Of a DNA stretch of 64,000 bases, positions 55,216-64,000 are shown piece by piece. Position numbers and translations under genes: made by a program. The stretch is from assembly GCA_011947345.1 (NCBI GenBank), contig JAAVTG010000697.1:558001-622000 (forward strand), in the 5' to 3' direction. The notes beneath the pieces are model-generated. The model ran no database searches, was not told the DNA's origin, and saw nothing but the letters and a program-made list of their open reading frames with translations. Source of the stretch: Phytophthora quininea. Lineage: Eukaryota > Oomycota > Peronosporomycetes > Peronosporales > Peronosporaceae. Position 1 is the stretch's first letter. Each line of letters starts with the position of its first letter.

Positions 55216-56902
55216 CTAAGACAGCTTGCCAAGCTGCTGCTTCTTCTTGATGGAGTTCATAGCGTGGAAAACGCCCGAGTCTACTAGTCCCAGGATCGTA
55301 AAGACGCCGCCGATGACGGCACACAAGTGCGTGATGAAGTGATAGAACGGAATGTTGTCCGTTGTGATCTGCACCACAAGCGGAGAAATGTCGAACGTGA
55401 AGAGTGCAGACGGCTCCTTGTCCTGGTACTGCGTCGTAGTCGCCGAATACTCATACGTACGCTGCTGGAAATGCGTCTTGCGTGTGTTGTCCTGGTTGTC
55501 GAAACCCACCACCTGCAGCAAACACGACCAACAAAGTTAAACGCTTGGACCAGGGTGCCATCGAGATCATTCACACTCACATTCAGGAAATGCTCCACTG
55601 TGACGTTCGCACTCTCAATGCCGAACAGCTTGTTATCCATTGGGAAGCGGTTTGACGGTGCGGCTAGAGCGACAGCACCGCCAGTGAAGAGGTTCTCCGT
55701 GCGGCGCACCTGGCCAAAGGAGAAGTGGTTCACGCGATGTGATACGTCGACTGCCTGAACGTCGAAGGACACGTCGTCGGACCGAGCCGTGAACACCAGC
55801 ATGCCGGGAACACGGTTAACACTGATACTGCCCGAGATCTCGCATCCCTCGACAGCTCCATTCTGAATGGTGGTCGACGGACGGTGCTTCTTGAAGTCGA
55901 TTCCTTCTAGGTTCTCTTCATTCACGCGCATGGGCAGAGGCAGTCCGAGACGATCGTTATTCACGTTCACCTCCTCGGCAAAATCGGCGTCCGGCTCGAG
56001 ACGACGAAAGAACAAGTCCAAGAACTGCAGCAAGTGTTCCGTCTTACGCGGGCCATTATAGATGTACCGCGTCGACGTACTTCCGTACATGTAGATTAGC
56101 ATCGACGGGAAGGCGCGGATATGTGCGCGTCGACACAGCCACACTGCGTCTGGGTCCGTGCAGTCTACCGAGGCCATCCGCACCATTTCACTGTATTCAG
56201 GGTGGTCGGGTAGCTGCGCCGCTGCGCGTTCCCACTCTGGATGCAGTTGGTGGCAGAACGGACACCACGGGGCGTAGAAGTTCACCAGCACCAACTCGTA
56301 CTTGGCCATAAAGTCATCAAACGTCTTGGTAGTCAGCGGGGTGGAGTAGTGGACACTCGTTTGAGTGTCGCGATGGACACCTCCCCACACAGGGATGCCT
56401 TTCTCGTGGTTGTCAATGACAACTTCGTCCAGCCGCTCCACTTGACTCGTTTCTTTGTCAGCTGCCAGTCGGAAGTGGCGGATGTGGCGCGTGAGGTTCG
56501 TGAAGCGCTGGCCCATGTGGTCCTCCAGGTCCACGCTGGCCACGGCGCACGGCACGTTGAGCAGACTCACGTTGAAGTTGACGCGCAGGCGATCCTCCTG
56601 GTGCTCGTCCATGACGACGGTGGTCTTGGTGCTGTTCTGGCTGTAGGCCTCGTAGTGGGTCACCAACAACACGGTCATGACGAGGAACGACAGCAGCGAG
56701 AAGAAGCTGCCGCTGAACGTGTGGACCGTCAGGTCTTCCGGCACATGGCTGCGGCCACAGAGCGAATCAAAGCGCGGGAGTTGGTCATTTATGATTGCAA
56801 GGCAGGGGAGAAGCAGCACCCAAAGCGTCGGCAATGGGAAATTGCTGGCTACGGAGATACAGGGATCTATTGCACGCACCGGAAGAAGTCGAGCTTCGCC
56901 AT
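55216..56902 (-). CDS. ERV46-type ER-Golgi protein with inserted thioredoxin domain (PDI5-4-like)
   Basis: Exons 56902-56880, 56748-55581 and 55512-55216, introns 131 and 68 nt. After a short cytosolic start, FVPEDLT-type text and the span GSFFSLLSFLVMTVLLV give the ERV41/46 N-terminal membrane anchor. The luminal part contains a thioredoxin domain with active site YAPWCPFCHQLHPEW and FPSMLIYMYG, then the ERV46 domain (GCEISGSISVNRVPGMLVF, HRVNHFSFG, VVGFDNQD, DISPLVVQITTDNIPFYHF) and the second membrane span HLCAVIGGVFTILGLVD. This fusion is known from plants as PDIL5-4. Here the active site is a true CPFC, whereas plant PDI5-4 usually lacks the second cysteine. Frame intact. Confidence 0.88.
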
Positions 56903-56960
56903 GGTGCCACGTCGGCGATTGTGAAGTGGCAAGTTGATTATTAGAGCGAATATTAGCCAA

Positions 56961-57227
56961 TCACATCGAAATGACTTTTCTTAGTACTAATATGTACGCT
57001 TGAAAATTCGCGGTTTCACTTTTGCACTTGCCGTTGTGCAGCGTCTGGATGGTCGCGTTCTTGCAGGTCGCTACGTCGAGCAGACACTGGTTGTGGTACG
57101 TGACGCCGTCGGAGCCGCACACGGGGACTCGATCGCGCTGGCATTCGGTAATGCATTTCTTCTTGGCCGCGTAGACGGCCGACAGCAATAGCAGCAGCGC
57201 GCTGGCAATCGTCACCAGTCTGTTCAT
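56961..57227 (-). CDS. secreted Kazal-type serine protease inhibitor 2
   Basis: 88 residues. Signal peptide MNRLVTIASALLLLLSAVYA, then one Kazal domain: C-x3-C-x6-PVCGSDGVTYHNQC-x6-C-x12-C, with the P2-P1-P1' positions Q-R-D (P1 Arg). A tail of about 20 residues (FQAYILVLRKVISM) follows the last cysteine, longer than in the other two inhibitors. Its start codon overlaps the end of the open frame of the ankyrin gene by four bases (ATGA on the minus strand), but that frame probably ends earlier in reality. No intron. Confidence 0.9.
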   Translation of the reverse strand: MNRLVTIASALLLLLSAVYAAKKKCITECQRDRVPVCGSDGVTYHNQCLLDVATCKNATIQTLHNGKCKSETANFQAYILVLRKVISM

Positions 57228-59336
57228 TTCTGGTCGATATTCTGGTTTCTTGGTCGCTGTCGCTCTTCCGCCTCTCTTTGGGAACTGAACCGTACGCTAA
57301 GGTTTTTCTGTTCGAGGGCACGACGATTACGGAGCGGCTGGAAATGAACGAATCCAGGCAAACAGCTCGGATTTGCCTCTTGTTTGGCGATGAACAATGT
57401 GGAAATGGAGGAATCACTGATTGACAGTCGCTGGCGGTGAGTATTCCCGTATTGCCACCAAAGGCAACGAAAGAAGACTTGTTGGGTAGCCATATGGATG
57501 GTTCGGTCTTGCATCGGCAGGCTGGTCTGACCGTGAAGATTGACGCCACTATCATAGTGGAAATTGTGGCCGAGAGATTGTCGAATGTCAAAGCATATTA
57601 TAGTAGAGCTGGGGCCATACTTGTCGTTGTCGCTGCAGCTTTCCGAGCGCAGATAGTGCAAAAACAGCGTGACATCGTGATCCATTGCAGCCGTCATGCA
57701 GCCTTCTGCTCGATTCGTATGCAGCCACTTGACCACGTCAATGTGGCCCATATTTGCAGCTCGATCCATCGCTTGAGTAGAACAACCATCGATCCGGTTG
57801 GCCTGGAGCCACTTCACAACTGACAAATGCCCACCGCCTGCAGCAGCAGCCATCACACGAAAAGAACTTCCGCAGTCTGTGTGTTCATGAAGCCACTTGA
57901 TCATTTCGAGACGACCACCCGCTGCAGCAACGTCGATGGAATTTGCTACAGGAACCATCTTGTATTGCTCTTGAAGCCAGGACACTATATTGAGGTGTCC
58001 TCCAGAAATTGTCGCCTGCATTGTGGCATCCGTGCAAGTCGGAGTTGTCTTGCCATCAAGACCCTTTGAGCTTGGTTCTCGCTTACGCTTTTCCCCACGG
58101 ATGCTGACTCAAGGGATACAGCCGCTCGCATCGACAAGGCGATGCCGTGCAAATGCTCCATAATGAGAAAATGGCTCTTGTTTGCTGCTGCATCCATCGC
58201 GGTCGTTTTGGGTTGAGCCAAGGCGGCAACAAAGCTTTTGAAGAGATCCATCTTTGATTGGTTTACGTACGTCTTGTAGAGCCACTGCACCATCGACAAA
58301 TGCCCGTTCGCTGCTGCTGCATACATTGACTTGTGTGTGCATTTATCATGGCCATGCGCGTGGAAATATCGTGCAACGTCCAAGTGGCTATCCGCAACAG
58401 CGCAGTCGAAGGCGCCATTCGCGTTCACCTCTAGGTTTCCCATTAGCCACTCCAGTACGTGCAAGTGACCATTTCTCGCCGCACCGCACAAGGCTCGATT
58501 CTCCAGGAAGACAAAACCCTTCTCTATCAGCCACATCCCAACAGGCAAGCGGCCGTTGGTCGCTGCATTTTGAGTGCCCACTGTCTGCCAGTGAATTTGT
58601 CTTTGTAAATCCACGTGACCATCTTCAAGTCTCCACCTGCTGCGGCATGATCGATCCTCGGGTGCGAAGGCTCTCTGTTGTTAAGCCCCAAAGCTTAGGC
58701 CACATTTCCTTGAGAAAGCTCAAGTCGGTGAAACGCGCGAGTGCCTCCACCAGATCGCGCAAGTCGTGAAAGGAGACAAACGGAGACTTCCCAGCCATCC
58801 AGAGAGCGAGGCTCTTGTTGCCTGCCGCAAGGGCTGCAATGATGGGCGCGTATCCCCACTAAACAAGATGATGCGTCTCGCACTCTCCACGGAGGCTGGA
58901 ATGTGCTTCCATGAACTCGTGAATAGTTTGCAGAATCTCGCGATGTCCTCGGCGAGCGGCTTCTTCCTGCACTTCCATCTGGAGCAGGCAGCCTGTAAAG
59001 TACTCCAACATCCACTTGAGCAACTTGGCGTCGCCACGTCTGGCAGCCTCGATGGAGCCCTGTCTAAACTGGTAGTTGTGATAGCGACGGTCGCTCCGTA
59101 GCGACGCGGCTGGGGCCCAGGCGTCGTAGGGTTTCTGCAGCTCCACATCTTGGTCGTCTCGGAAGATGCGAGTGGGCTTGGTGCGCCTAAGGTCTTTGCT
59201 GACTGAGGCCGCAAGTTTCCACTTGGCAGAGGCTTTGCATCGCTCCTCTGCAGCAGGACACGAGTGCAGGCGCAAAGGCTTGCGCTGAGGACTCGCGAGT
59301 CACGACGACCATGCTGGTAAGCAACGGAGGCGACAT
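57224..59336 (-). pseudogene. ankyrin-repeat paralogue 3, probably defective
   Basis: Paralogue of ankyrin protein 1 and of the decayed copy. The 5' end is MSPPLLTSMVVVTRES (start 59336). Repeat blocks are DAKLLKWMLEYF, RGHREILQTIHEF, GHLHVLEWLMGN, SHLDVARYFHAHG, GHLSMVQWLYKTY, GHLNIVSWLQEQY, GRLEMIKWLHEH, GHLSVVKWLQANR and GHIDVVKWLHTNR. Frame breaks at 58093-58096, 58568-58571 and 58686-58689 look like run-length errors. In contrast an in-frame TAG at 58859-58861, between THHLV and WGYAPII, has coding sense on both sides and needs a base substitution to remove. The 5' frame near 59290-59310 is also inconsistent. Homology fades at about 57640; the frame merely stays open to 57224. Confidence 0.7.
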
Positions 59337-59454
59337 CTTAATGACCAGCAGATTTCGAAACAAGAAACTTTGCCGCCAAAAAATAAGCATAGATTAAAGA
59401 TATGTAGCCATATTGAACAAGTTGAAGACAGGACAGGACATTCTGGCGAGCATG

Positions 59455-59661
59455 GCCAAGCTGGTCATTATCATGGCCATAGCGCTGGCACTGACGGTGA
59501 TCTACGCTGGGGGCAAGTGCCTTCGACCGTGCAGTCGCGAGTACGTCCCAGTGTGCGGCTCCAACGGGGTGACCTACGCGAACTCGTGTCTGCTGCGGAT
59601 TGCAAGCTGTTTGAACAACGCCGTTAGGATGGTATCAAGCAGGCCGTGCGAGGAGCGTTAA
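59455..59661 (+). CDS. secreted Kazal-type serine protease inhibitor 3
   Basis: 68 residues from ATG 59455; the signal peptide is MAKLVIIMAIALALTVIYA. The Kazal domain is C-x3-C-x6-PVCGSNGVTYANSC-x6-C-x12-C with P2-P1-P1' = S-R-E, again P1 Arg. The nearest neighbour is ankyrin paralogue 3 on the other strand, starting 119 bp upstream. The earlier in-frame ATG at 59413 would put a charged stretch before the signal peptide. The domain is shortest of the three and lacks the Ser linker of inhibitor 1. Confidence 0.9.
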   Translation, partial: AKLVIIMAIALALTVIYAGGKCLRPCSREYVPVCGSNGVTYANSCLLRIASCLNNAVRMVSSRPCEER

Positions 59662-59839
59662 CCTCTCTACCAGCTATGCAACCCATGCCGCAATTAAGAC
59701 TGGGTTATGCCTTCATCTTCTCGCTCTTATGTGCGCAGCTGGAGTTGTTGTTTCAGCCGTCCAAAATGCCAACATCGCTGACTGGACTGCCTCAACAATC
59801 GAACTCTGCACCGGCGAGCTTTGGTAAATACGCTCGGTA

Positions 59840-62800
59840 TTATTGAGGGGCCTTTGAAATGCTGGCAGCAGTGGCGCCAAAAGTTTTAATCAGCACATCT
59901 GGAGCAATCGCATACACTTCGTCGACCGAACCAGCGCCACAGAGAAGATAACTTGCGGATAGCGTGCAGGTGTCCACAATGATGTGCGTAGCCTGTTGTT
60001 CCCGCAAGCCGATAGGGCCCAACGAGCCTCGTGGATATCCGAATACCCGTACAAGTGTCTGTAACGGCAAAAGCAGCACGAAAAGGTTAGCAACTATCTC
60101 CCAGTTATAGGAAAACATTTACACTGACGTACTCCTTGATCAACCAAAGTGACTTCTTCTGGTTCAGCCTCAAACAACGTGCTCAGAGCTTGCATGTCGA
60201 TGGATCGGTCGAGTGCCAGTACAACGACTGCATAGGTGAATGCGATCGACTTTACAGCCGATCGAATTCGGATAGCAATACTCTTAACGACCAGCCCTAC
60301 TTTTGCGCATTTAATAGTGTCGTACTTGAAAAAGCGGCCACGCACACCCGCTGCTCGCAAAGCTGCTTCAACGTGCTGTCTGCCGAGCGGTTTGTGGTTG
60401 GATGGTAAACTCCACGAGTTCGCGATGGAGACGTCAAAGCGTTTAAGATATTTTTAATGCGCTCCAAAGCGTACAGGTCTTCATTCCCATAACTCACATC
60501 AGCCAGGAGATGCACTGCAATGCGTTGAACTGCGGACGCGTCTTTAGCTGCGTAGACAAGTTGGCTGTGAGAGAGTGGGCGATTGCCCCAATCTGAGCAC
60601 TGTTGCTCCTTGTCCATTAACTCGCCGATACACGTTTGATAAAGCTGCGATAGCCCCCAGTTACGCACTGGTATGTGCCTGGATAATGCAAGTTTCTTCA
60701 ACTCGAGCAGCAATGCGGACCCTAATTTCAGGTCTGGAAAGGACTCCTTGATCTTTTGGGTGTCGTTTGAAATGCAGAAGCCGATGAGCACAAATGATGA
60801 AGACCGGCAAACAAATTCCAAGGGAGAAGCAGCTGCAGTCCCGAGAACTTGAACATCTATCACGTAGACAGTATCTCCAATTGAAAGCTGGTAAAGACTC
60901 AGTCCTGCTAGTCCTCTCTCGGGCTCAGCATCCGACTCACTGTCGCTTCCAGTTAGATCGCTGCAGCTAGCAAAATGATCTTTCAGCAGAAATTCAGGCC
61001 GCCACTCACAGTCGATGCCAATAAGCATGTTTCTAACGACGTATTGATCATCATCGGACGACAAAACGGAGCTTTCTTGTTGTTCGAGACGTCGAAGAAC
61101 TTGATCAATCTGGTCGGGTGAATCGACGTACTGCCACTTGAAATCAAGGCGATCCTTATTGGTTATCGATCGATTTTTCTCGTGATCAATGACATCACCA
61201 GGCGATTCGTGGGGTAGAGCATCTTCACGGTAGGATTCATCAGACAATTCTGACACGTTTTTTCGCAAGCGCTTCAACGCTTTCGTCATGTTTCTAAGCG
61301 ACAACTGCTTGCACAATATCTGAAGCATTTCTCGGTCCTGAAGCAAGGTAACCAGTTGCTCTGCACTCTGCCAGTCATGTTGATCGACGAACTCGTCAAA
61401 TGCTTCGGAAACTTTACTTGAGTACGCTTTTCGTTCGAGTTTATGAGGACCCATACGAAAAACACGAATCGTCTCGACCACAACAGCATTCCAGCGGTTG
61501 CTTCGTGCAGCAAGCAGATCGTCAAGAAGGTAAATAAGGTGGTGATTTTCACCAATCCAGTGGTTTTCGCCAGACCCAGAAAGTGATACTTCGGCACCTC
61601 GTAAGATCAGGTTGAGGAATTTCCATCGCTTTGGCTCTCCAGCGACTTCAAGGAGAAATTTCACCCAGTTGAAGAGCTCTTGCGAAGCTAAGCTTTCTGT
61701 TACATGCAATCCTTCTATCACGTCAACCAGCAAATAGCCCACCCGTCGAGCAAGCTTCGATTCCAGCATGTTGTTAACATCGAGAAGCAGAGCTTCAAAA
61801 CACGATCGAAGGAAAGCAGATTCACTGAATACTTTTCTTGAAGAAGTCCCACCCGTTATTGCGGCAAATTTCTCTCTCCTTCCAACTATGAAGGCCGAAG
61901 TCGACCTCCTCAAGTCGGCGTGGGTAAACAAGGAGCATTCCGTCCCCAATAAGGCTGCCAGCTCGTGACTTAGTTCTCGTGGCCCTATTCGATCGGGATT
62001 TTCAAATTCATGTCGTTTCTGGTCTTTGAGTTCGGACATTTCGTCGGCGTCAGGCTTGATAAATCCATCGCAAGGTCTCTCTGGATGCCGATTTTCATAT
62101 TCGCGCTCTGCTTTCCCCGTGCGTCGGAAGCGGACAGGTTCACGACACAACGGAGTTGGATCCCAGCATCTCGGATCGAGGATGAAGCCTCTTGAAAGTT
62201 CACACCACCGTCGATTTCCACAATTACAAATACACTCCAAATCCTGAGGACAACGGACCATTTCGGCAACAAGCAGTGGCATCGCTACTCCACCGGGCTT
62301 TTCTTCGCTTCTGCTGTCCCTGCCACCTTTTGAAAATACTCGCGCACAAACGCGATTAATTGCTGTGGGCTCAGCGATTCCACTTGTTCAATGCCCAGTG
62401 TCTGATCGCCTTCGATCGCAATATTTCCTGTTTCCAAGTCTTCTGTAGCAACGACAGGAGACAGCCAATGCAGCTTGGGCAGAATGACAAAGCGGATTTC
62501 ACCGAAATCGCTGCAGTTGCTGGCTTGAACCTTGGCAAGGAGTTCTCGTTCCACGTCAGTTGTCCACCACCCTCTTAAGTGATCCACAGCAACGCGAGGA
62601 TTCGTCAGCGACTCCAGATCAACTCGAGAGGGTTCTCGCCGTCCAAGATTTGGATGAAAGTGCCACCTGTGGGCAGTTGCAGTCTCCGATGTCGATTCGA
62701 AATGCATCAGCGGTCGAAACAAATATCCGCGCAAGACGATGTGAGACTGCACGTGCTCACTGTAGTTGGCTTGCAGCCACGCCCTCACACTTTCTCCACG

Positions 62801-63470
62801 ACACGCTGCTAGCTTCCGGTCCACTTCCTGCACTCGCCACGCCAAGTTCTCGCCCAGATGCGGTCCAACAAATTGCTCGAGTGGAATGTAACTACCTGTT
62901 TCTTTCCGGTCACTCGCGTCTGCATTTGCCTCGTTGTCAATGGGGTTCATCAAGAAGAACTTGACCGATGACTCGACGTGGAAGTCCCCCTGCTGTTCAG
63001 GACCCCATTCTTTGGCACATTGCAGCGGAACAAAAACTTTAGCTGCCCGACTGTCCTGTTGGTGGCCGACACAATTTGCTTTCCGATCTCCATCTGCTGG
63101 ACTTTGAGGAGTGGGCAATGACGAAGCCAAAACTCAAGCAGCGTCGAGTAGTAGACGCCCAAAGCCAGCGACCTGCCGTTCGCCTTGGTTACATCTACAC
63201 ACCCAACAGCATCAGGAGATCGTCGGGATGCTCACAGTAAACCAACGAACGTTTACCTTGCAAAAACTTCAGCAAAGGACTGGAATCTGCCGCGAGGGCG
63301 TTGAGCCACTCGATCACTTGCTCAGACGACAGAGCGTCGACACCAAATTCCGACGGTAGCACGGGGTAGTGCTCTGCGCTGAGCATGTGGGGACTGGTCA
63401 CTGTCCACAGCAAGTCCCGCACCACCTTGGGCATGGCCAGCACGTTCGCTATGGACACTACTGATGCCAT
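59840..63470 (-). CDS. 3'-5' exonuclease (EXD3/Mut-7-like) fused to a YbaK-type tRNA-editing domain
   Basis: One gene of about 1,150 residues, start 63470 (MASVVSIANVLAMPK). Introns at about 63190-63250, 60228-60300 and 60059-60132. The N-terminal 600 residues lack a recognised family but include a Cys-rich patch (CICNCGNRRWC). The exonuclease core is DEDD-type: VVRNMLIGIDCEWRPE (first DxE motif), LYQLSIGDTVYVID, IGFCISNDTQKI and SQLVYAAKDASAVQRIA. Past that, VEAALRAAGVRGRFFKYD, LALDRSIDMQALSTLF, YPRGSLGPIGL and ATHIIVDTCTLSASYLLCGAGS match the YbaK/ProX aminoacyl-tRNA deacylase family. Single-base breaks at 63003-63006, 62295-62297, about 60385 and the A run at 60301-60304 join the pieces. 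RNA processing is the inferred area. Confidence 0.72.
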
Positions 63471-63621
63471 CGCTTCCGAAGTTTGTGGTGGATAATACAG
63501 ACCACAATACGAACACGAAAACGGACAAAAACGAATGCACATCTTATTCACGCCAAGAAGTCCTACTTGCCGATCCCCCTGTAACTAAGCAAGCAAGTTT
63601 CCTGTCTCCTGCTTCACACGC

Positions 63622-64000
63622 TTATTTGGTCTCTTCCACAGTTTCTGCCACTCCGTCGAGATTGACTTCGACGTCGCTGAGCTCTGTTGGGGTTGCCACT
63701 GCGGTGGTTGGCGAGATGATCTGCACACTGCCATGTCGAGTGAACGTTGGAGGTGCCGAAGCGTGCGGAACTGTCATCAGCTCTGGATCTGACACAGGCG
63801 AGTTCGGTATGGAGTCCTCGCCATCCTCAGCAGCAGCTGCCGCGTTCGCACTCCCTGAAGCTCCGGCAGTGGCATCGCTGGGCAGCGTGAAAGCACGCAA
63901 CGCACCGATCGCGCTGAGCGCCTTGATTTTCTTCTTGGCGCGTTTCCACTTGGCGTGAACTGTGAGTTTCGCGTTGATACGGAAGCCCTCCATGAACTCG
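63622..64000 (-). CDS. C-terminal fragment of an unknown protein
   Basis: The frame is open to the right edge, with EFM before the first internal Met, so the 5' end lies outside. The visible 125 residues start EFMEGFRINAKLTVHAKWKRAKKKIKALSAIGALRAF, a basic amphipathic helix, followed by an Ala/Ser-rich and acidic tail ending AETVEETK. This is a typical cytosolic C-terminal tail; no domain recognised. Opposite direction to nothing on its right in this window; upstream of the exonuclease gene, same strand, 150 bp gap. Confidence 0.55.
   Translation of the reverse strand, partial: EFMEGFRINAKLTVHAKWKRAKKKIKALSAIGALRAFTLPSDATAGASGSANAAAAAEDGEDSIPNSPVSDPELMTVPHASAPPTFTRHGSVQIISPTTAVATPTELSDVEVNLDGVAETVEETK

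Noticed and set aside
62285..63130. Separate gene ending at 62285 just before a second gene starting at 62282
   Set aside because: The overlap is only apparent: one added base in G run 62295-62297 fuses the frames into one protein.
1..64000. Programmed ribosomal frameshifting as an explanation for the many breaks
   Set aside because: Sites share no slippery heptamer or downstream structure, occur in all gene types and both strands, and always correspond to a short base run.
1..64000. RXLR or Crinkler effectors, transposons, tRNA and CRISPR
   Set aside because: I looked for RxLR-EER and LFLAK motifs behind signal peptides, transposase or reverse transcriptase motifs and direct repeat arrays, and recognised none.

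Overview
The window looks like nuclear DNA of an oomycete, most likely Phytophthora or a close relative. The evidence is a GPI-anchored elicitin-like protein, three small secreted Kazal-type protease inhibitors, a full-size PDR-type ABC transporter with the GSS-type second signature usual in Phytophthora, large EGF-repeat and ankyrin proteins, and flagellar/ciliary proteins. Genes are tightly packed (intergenic gaps usually under 400 bp) and carry short GT-AG introns, mostly 58-131 nt, some with a visible CTAAC/CTAAT branch site. No bacterial, viral or transposon genes, rRNA, tRNA or CRISPR arrays were recognised.

A technical point governs how the genes read. Roughly 45-50 reading-frame breaks occur in conserved housekeeping genes, and nearly all are repaired by adding one base to a short mononucleotide run. 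I treat these as homopolymer under-calls in the sequence, not as pseudogenes, and I give whole-gene spans that bridge them. Two ankyrin paralogues are different: they carry in-frame TAG codons that run-length errors cannot explain.

Layout. 0-8 kb: mitochondrial carrier (partial), membrane-anchored WrbA/flavodoxin-like protein, large EGF-repeat secreted protein, large dis-ordered protein with IQ-like segments. 8-19 kb: cystathionine beta-synthase, VPS33, a CIMIP2-like flagellar protein, adenosine kinase, PAK1IP1/MAK11, a calponin-homology protein with a hidden CaaX end, ARL2BP. Cystathionine beta-synthase, adenosine kinase and the later glutathione synthetase belong to linked sulfur/methylation metabolism, but they are not contiguous and no operon logic applies. 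19-36.5 kb: DHHC palmitoyltransferase, small hypothetical, large low-complexity protein with a SUMO-interaction-like motif, DysF-domain protein, glutathione synthetase, Tudor-like protein, PHO88/SND3, RING-RAWUL (PRC1-like) protein, PTAR1-like prenyltransferase-alpha repeat protein.

36.6-43.9 kb: FRAG1/DRAM/SFK1-like membrane protein, PDR ABC transporter, VTT-domain membrane protein. 44-60 kb is the accessory-looking part: three Kazal inhibitors interleaved with three related ankyrin-repeat genes (at least one decayed), an elicitin-like gene, a second copy of the FRAG1-like gene, a protein made of two copies of a roughly 60-residue motif, and conserved genes (PUB-domain protein, ALG8, an ERV46-thioredoxin fusion). 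60-64 kb: a very long 3'-5' exonuclease protein that appears fused to a YbaK-type tRNA-editing domain, and the 3' end of an unknown gene.
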